Source: Quercus robur (taxonomy: Eukaryota; Streptophyta; Magnoliopsida; Fagales; Fagaceae). From it: 64,000 nt of DNA. The notes beneath the pieces were generated by a model. The model was not told the origin of the DNA. It searched no databases and saw only the letters and a list, made by a program, of their open reading frames with translations. This document shows positions 59,201 to 64,000 of this stretch, in pieces (positions within the stretch are counted from its first letter, which is position 1; each line of letters opens with the position of its first letter). The translations under genes and the position numbers were made by a program. The DNA lies in assembly GCF_932294415.1 (NCBI RefSeq), contig NC_065541.1, forward strand, positions 48,276,290 through 48,340,289. Reading direction: 5' to 3'.

Positions 59201-60536
59201 CATCTCTAATGAGGTTACTTCAGCACTAATGAGATAGAGATGGGAGAGAAAAGGGAGGAACATCAATGTAAGTGTTGAGAAATAATTTAAATACACACAC
59301 TTAGGATGAGACAGGGCTGGGAAAACTTGTGCAGGGTGAAACATTTTTTCCATCCCTAAAAGTAATCCCCAGTTGATATTTTTCTTGCTTGAACTGATTT
59401 TTTCATACAGTTCGAAGAGAAAAGTGCCTGAATTGTGGACATATTGCTTGAATGAAACCTCCTTCGCTTCTGCAAACCCCACCATGATCTCTTGCATTTA
59501 TTTTTTGTCCACATATGGTATATATGGGCTGACCAAGCTTATTTCAACAAATCTGATGAAATTAAGGCTCCATATCCCAGGTTCCAACCTGACTGATTAC
59601 TAAACCTAGCTGTAGATTTCTTCCATACTCTGTTAGAGAGACCAATCATACAATATGTGCTCTCTACTCTGCAATACTTTTCTGCAAAAAACACAGTTCA
59701 CTTTCATTGAAGCCCCATTGAATGACTACCTATCTTTTTTGTTCATGACCTGTTTCCTATCATAAGCTGTCAACAATGCTTTTTACTTGGAATAACTTTA
59801 GAGAGCCACAAAAACCTTAGGGTGGCATCCTTGATAACATTTGTAAGCATAGTCCTCTTGAACAATAGTGACCTCTGTTAGCTTTAACTGAATTTCCTCC
59901 TTTTCAATAGTGATCTCTGTTAGCTTTAATTAAATTTGTTCCATTTTAATTGATGTTGCTGCATACCATCTTCATTATCCAGCAACTAACGCAATTGATA
60001 CCACAAGGTGACTAGCTTCGTGTATTACAAGTTCCTTTATTTTAAAAGGAGGGGACAACTGGTTCATTTCTTGGTATGAATGTAAGATACTAATTTTTTT
60101 TTTTTGGCTCTTCTTATATTTCCCTAGTATTAGGGTTGTATAAGCTCTAGCAAGAGCTTTGAGCCCAGAAATCGTCCTCCATCCCTGAGATCGCATGTGT
60201 CTCGTTAGAGCAGCATTATTCCAACCTTCTAGTCTTTGAAAGCCTTATTCTTATTTTTATGTAAGTAAAGACCAATTAATCATACCACCAGATACTTTTT
60301 CATCTTCACAAGATAGAGGTTTGCTCATTTGTTAATGGTACGGCAGCTGAAGAGATAAGTGATTACATACCTTTTTCTGTTTCTCTTGGTTTAGTAATAG
60401 TCATTTTGTTGTGTCAATGTAATTCTTCAATTACTACACTAGTTGCTTTAGTGAAGAGCAAAGACCCAATTGGTGTAGAAAGAACCTATTAATAATATAT
60501 ATAGCAACCTTTACAAGACTAGTAAAATGCATTTGC
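56297..60536. other. Long stretch without a confirmed gene
   Basis: 56297-57000 shows nothing recognisable. 57000-57320 is pyrimidine-rich with a possible donor (CTGGTTTGT), which could be a 5'UTR. 58291-58308 is an 18-C run. 59050-59360 contains GGGGCGGGGC and AAACTTGTGC-type repeats seen as dispersed plant repeats. The ORFs at 57011-57385 (plus) and 59006-59497 (minus) lack domain logic and lie partly in these repeats. Confidence 0.45.
58291..58308 (+). repeat. Poly(C) tract
   Basis: Eighteen consecutive C, flanked by GTGACA and TGCATATGCGTGCATGG. Likely length-variable and error-prone. Confidence 0.85.
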
Positions 60537-60537
60537 A

Positions 60538-60660
60538 GGGTGTGCTAGAATGCATATCACCAGACACATTGTCTGACTCAGAGGATGAAGATGTCAGACG
60601 TCAGAATATAGCTGAAAACCATGTCCGAAACTCCTGGTCGATTGTGAACCCAACTCATTA
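60538..60660 (+). other. Exon-like ORF with acidic peptide, unassigned
   Basis: After a good acceptor (TGCATTTGCAG, ending at about 60537), phase 0 is open for about 40 codons to a TAA and reads LECISPDTLSDSEDEDVRRQ, then SWSIVNPTH. The SDSEDED stretch is like a casein-kinase-II acidic site. No upstream coding exon was identified, so it may be the last exon of an unrecognised gene beginning between 57000 and 60500, or chance. Confidence 0.3.
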
Positions 60661-61979
60661 AATCTGATATCTGTAAAGGCCTGTGTGGGGGTATAGAGAC
60701 CATTAATAATTGAAGTTGTAGATTGTCAATCCAGGTGTCTGCCCCAATATTAAAATACTAAAGAGTTAAGTTTTTTATGACGTGTGGCATAGCAACTCTT
60801 TATATATTAAAATTTCGTTTCAAATGGCTCCACTAAGGAAGCAACCATTGTCAATTTAAGAGCAGATTAATGCTGTATAATTTATTACTTGGTGTGTTTT
60901 GATTATTTGTAGATTGGGAAAATGAATGAGGGTAGGAGCTCTTAATTGGTTTGACTGTTTCTTGTACTGTTGTTTTTGAGCAAAGTTCAACTTTTTCTTA
61001 ATATTTTAAAAGATATGCCAAATAAACCAGGACAAGATGATGAATATTCAGTCTCATCCAAACATAAGGCATGCTGATAGTCTAAATAAAAGGTACCTGA
61101 CCAATATTGGCATTTTACAGACATTATAAGACTGATTAGATATTTTTGTAGTTTGGGTGCTTCGTTGCTTTTTGGTGGTGGTTATTAATATTAAGCAAGC
61201 TAGGGCTTTATTTACAATGTCAGATCTTATAAAAATAATTATTTGAGTCCCTATAGCTTTTTAAATTATTTGAATCAGTTATTAAAAAACTATACTTGTG
61301 ATTTCGGGTAGATTTTTTTTTTTTGAGAAGAATTTCGGGTAGATATTTAGTTTGTTTAATTATGAGTTTTAAGCATTGCTTCTATAGGAATTTAAAGCTT
61401 TCCATCTTTGTGGCAGAGTTTTGAATATCCTAAATCAAGGTGACATTTAATAATGGCAGTCACCTCTTCAATGACAGTTACCTTGTTTTTTTCTTTTCTA
61501 TTTTTGTTATTATTGGTAAGTTACAAATGTACTTAATGTGTTTTGAATTCACAATCTTACACCCTCCCCATTATTTTGGGGGAGGAAGTGCCATTTGAGC
61601 TAGTGCTTGTTAGTAGATGGTTACAACAATCGTACAAGAGCTAAATATAAGGGGTTGTGAATACTATAGGTTATGCATGGTGTATATGGCTTGGTCAATC
61701 AATTTGTTAGTACTTTTGGGTTTATAAAGGCTTAAGATATAGTGATATACCTACTACCGTATACGTTTAGCATGATGATCATTCTACTAGTATAAGTTCT
61801 TGTAAGGGGGAGAGGAGGGATAAGGGTCAGGGTTCAAGTCTTCAAAAGGAAGTTTCATACACATATACACAAATTAGGCTAGAGTAGATTTATATCTTAG
61901 ATCAAAAAAGAAAAAGAAAAAAAGAAAGAGTGATATATAAAACATTGACTAATTGGGTATTGTGTGAAGGAAGTATTGA
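60661..61979. other. Intergenic, no gene seen
   Basis: AT-rich. Includes a minimal retroposon scar at 61301-61344, an antisense SINE-like stretch near 61515-61610 (TTGAATTCACAATCTTACAC, GAGCTAGTGC) and another SINE-like stretch near 61805-61880 (CAGGGTTCAAGTCTT). Confidence 0.45.
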
Positions 61980-62945
61980 CATAGTTGTCAGTATCATACG
62001 ATACGTATTACATATCGTACAATACGTATCGTATCGTGTGTAAAAAGTTCTGTATCGTATTGGCATATCGTAAGTGCTCATAAATCGTACGTGCTCATGA
62101 ATCGTACGATACATTGTGCGTATCGTATAAATCATATTGTATCATAAAAGTGTATGTATCGTACAGTACATAAACAAATGCTTTAAAATTAGATTTTTTG
62201 TTAAAATTTGTATTTTTATTTGAATCTAACAAGTTGTTAGACTTGTTTTTAACACAAAATCATTAGGTTACTTAATTTAGCCTAATAAAATAATATATTT
62301 ATATATTTTTTTTTCTCTTTCTCATACAAAATTTGGACTACGCAGTATACACTTACACTTTACTTTGATATTTACACATTTATTTTCTATACTATGAATA
62401 AGATATTAATTGACAATATAATTATTTTTATTTTTGTCATTATTGTTATAAGTCCAAGAAACTAGAATGCCAAGAAGAAATTTTTTTTTTTTTTTTAAAT
62501 TATCAAAATAAAAAGAACAAGAAAAGATAGTAAATGTTAATGATGATGAAGAAAATTTTAATAAAAAAAGAAGTTTGCAAAATGATAAACATGATGATAA
62601 CAATGACTTAAATGGGGTTGATTAAGCAATATGACGAAAATAAATTATTATTTTTGTTTCATTTGTAATATATTATCACTTTTGAATTTAAACAATTTGA
62701 ATGTGTATGTTGTTACAAACACAATCTAGTTTGATTTATTTAGTTAGCTTGTTAAATATTACTACATAAGTGATGAATAAATTAATCATTAGTTGAATAT
62801 ATTTAAAATTTATAATGAATATACCATTTATATATGTATATCTATAATTTTTTATAAATTTTATCAAGTGTTTGTATATCTTCCGATACATGATATTGAA
62901 AATCAAAAATCAATTCACGATATGATTCACGTTTTGACAACTATG
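61980..62945. mobile_element. hAT-like non-autonomous element (966 bp)
   Basis: Perfect 8-bp target-site duplication AGTATTGA at 61972-61979 and 62946-62953. Inverted ends CATAGTTGTCAGTATCATA and, from the right, CATAGTTGTCAAAACGTGAA. The left 180 bp is dense in CGTATCGTA/CGATACG words; the middle is AT-rich and non-coding. Eight-bp duplications suit hAT, although CATAG is an atypical terminus. Confidence 0.82.
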
Positions 62946-63498
62946 AGTATTGATTATATGAATATTATAGATCATGACACTAAAGGATCTAGTACATGAG
63001 CATAGGATTGGTATTTTTGAAGTTTGTTATTGTATCAACAAGATTGCTATCTTAGATAGCTACGAACTGTTTAGTTCTGGTCTGGGTATCAAATTCCACT
63101 TTTCCATATTGAGGGATCTAGTACTGAGTCTAAAATTTGTCCTAATTTAATTCTTGTTTAAATAAGATATTTACATGCAGATTAAATTCTATGATCGCTG
63201 AGAGTCCATAGATTCTTGTACTAGATATTTAACATGAGCATCAGGTTAAAGATTTGTCATGTGCCTTATTACTTAAGAGGCAAAAAAAAGACCCATTTGG
63301 CCTGTCATTTCCTTCATTTAAATCAGTAATAATTTTATTATGTTCTTATGTATCAATGCTGTAAACCACAACCAAATCTTTAATATATGCCTCATGTGCA
63401 TTTGTATGTCTGAAACATTCCAAGTGGATTTGATCTTACAGAGAAATCAAGTTCATTTCTTGACAATAATCTTTGTTGATTCTTGAAGCATAGGAACA
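62946..63498. other. Upstream region of the reticulon-like gene
   Basis: AT-rich, with no coding sequence. The leader probably lies within about 63380-63498; an acceptor-like CTTACAG near 63440 could end a 5'UTR intron, but nothing fixes this. Confidence 0.4.
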
Positions 63499-64000
63499 AT
63501 GCCTGAGAAATCAACAGCTGAGAATCTTGCGGACATTGTTGAAACACTTGCTGATAGTGTTTCAAAGAGGAAATCTGTGTCTTTTTTTGTGGAAGAGAAA
63601 TCAAACCCAGTCGCTAATCAGTTTAAGAGGCTGTTTGGACGCGAGAATCCTGTCCACAATCTTTTGGGGGGAGGAAAATGTAGGATCATTCTGTTTCTAT
63701 TCCTGTAATCTCTATAATTTTCATTGTCACTAAATTTTCTTTTTCTGAATGGTGTAGCTGCTGATGTGTTGTTATGGAGGAACAAGAAGATCTCAGCTAG
63801 TGTTTTAACTGGTGCAACAGTTATCTGGGTGCTATTTGAATGGCTCAATTACCATTTTCTAACTCTTATATTCTTTGCTCTGGTTCTTGGTATGCTTGCT
63901 CAGTTTATTTGGACAAATGCTTCAGGCTTATTCAACAGGTGATCTTAAATTAAAATGCTTGCTTCTGTGCTTTTCGGTCGGTGAGTTCATGTAAAGTGGA
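63499..64000 (+). CDS. Reticulon-like protein (RTNLB), N-terminal part, cut by window end
   Basis: ER-shaping membrane protein of the plant reticulon family; these insert hydrophobic hairpins that bend tubular ER. Exon 1 is 63499-63679 and exon 2 is 63758-63938, joined at ...LLGGGK-SADVLLWRNKK, after which GTGATC starts an intron running past the window. The visible 120 or so residues have a hydrophilic N-terminus (MPEKSTAENLADIVETLADS), the family-typical LLGGGKSADVLLWRNKK at the start of the reticulon homology domain, and the first long hydrophobic segment (VLTGATVIWVLFEWLNYHFL onward, through ALVLGMLAQFIW). The short N-terminus fits the small plant RTNLB8-10-like group; the exact member is not assigned. 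The second hairpin and C-terminus lie outside. Confidence 0.9.

Noticed and set aside
59006..59497. 163-codon minus-strand ORF
   Set aside because: Spans a dispersed GC-rich repeat (GGGGCGGGGC) and unrelated sequence; no consistent protein character.
1..64000. A new multi-gene system (defence, biosynthetic cluster or similar)
   Set aside because: The recognisable genes are unrelated conserved plant genes; no co-directional functional set or tandem gene family is present.

Overview
This window is nuclear DNA from a flowering plant, most likely a woody eudicot. The genes are split by long AT-rich introns. The encoded proteins are plant types (PsbP, a reticulon, a plant DExH helicase), and non-coding DNA is packed with LINE, SINE, MITE, Helitron and LTR remnants. 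The recurrent L1-like LINE tail that reads TTACCTATC plus poly(A) is, from memory, typical of tree genomes such as Fagales; that placement is inference only.

Layout: 1-2376 is repeat-rich flank (a CpG-rich palindrome array, hairpins, a MITE). 2377-19005 (minus strand) is a DExH-box RNA helicase with R3H, ankyrin, helicase and HA2 domains. I could join 14 exons into an open 1229-residue protein. Its two largest introns (4.4 and 4.8 kb) carry LINE insertions, three retroposons in the gene with clear target-site duplications. 19160-24263 is a divergent intergenic region with a Mutator-type MITE, a 601-bp hAT-type MITE and a probable 5'UTR exon/intron of the next gene. 24264-38843 (plus strand) is a WDR26-type LisH-CTLH-WD40 protein in four coding exons (581 residues). 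Its 8.7-kb second intron is a graveyard of LINEs with internal tandem duplications. 39092-47463 is gene-free: two related Helitron-like elements head to tail, one split by a solo LTR, then a 0.5-kb tandem duplication and a MITE. 47768-48061 (minus) is a 97-residue protein I cannot name. 51195-53495 (minus) is psbP, the 23-kDa extrinsic subunit of photosystem II, with a G-box and GATAA element upstream. 53741-63498 is mostly repeats and unrecognised sequence, with a possible EF-hand fragment and one exon-like ORF. 63499 to the window end is the start of a reticulon-like gene (plus).

The genes are unrelated housekeeping, photosynthetic and ER-membrane genes, each with its own promoter; they do not form a functional cluster. 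I found no CRISPR array, tRNA, rRNA, operon or obviously new multi-gene system. The most informative structures are the nested and dated insertions: the solo LTR inside a Helitron with an empty-site relative next to it, several LINEs with visible target-site duplications, and inverted arrays of a ~10-bp degenerate motif. All splice sites are inferred from reading frame, GT-AG borders and protein continuity, without transcript data.
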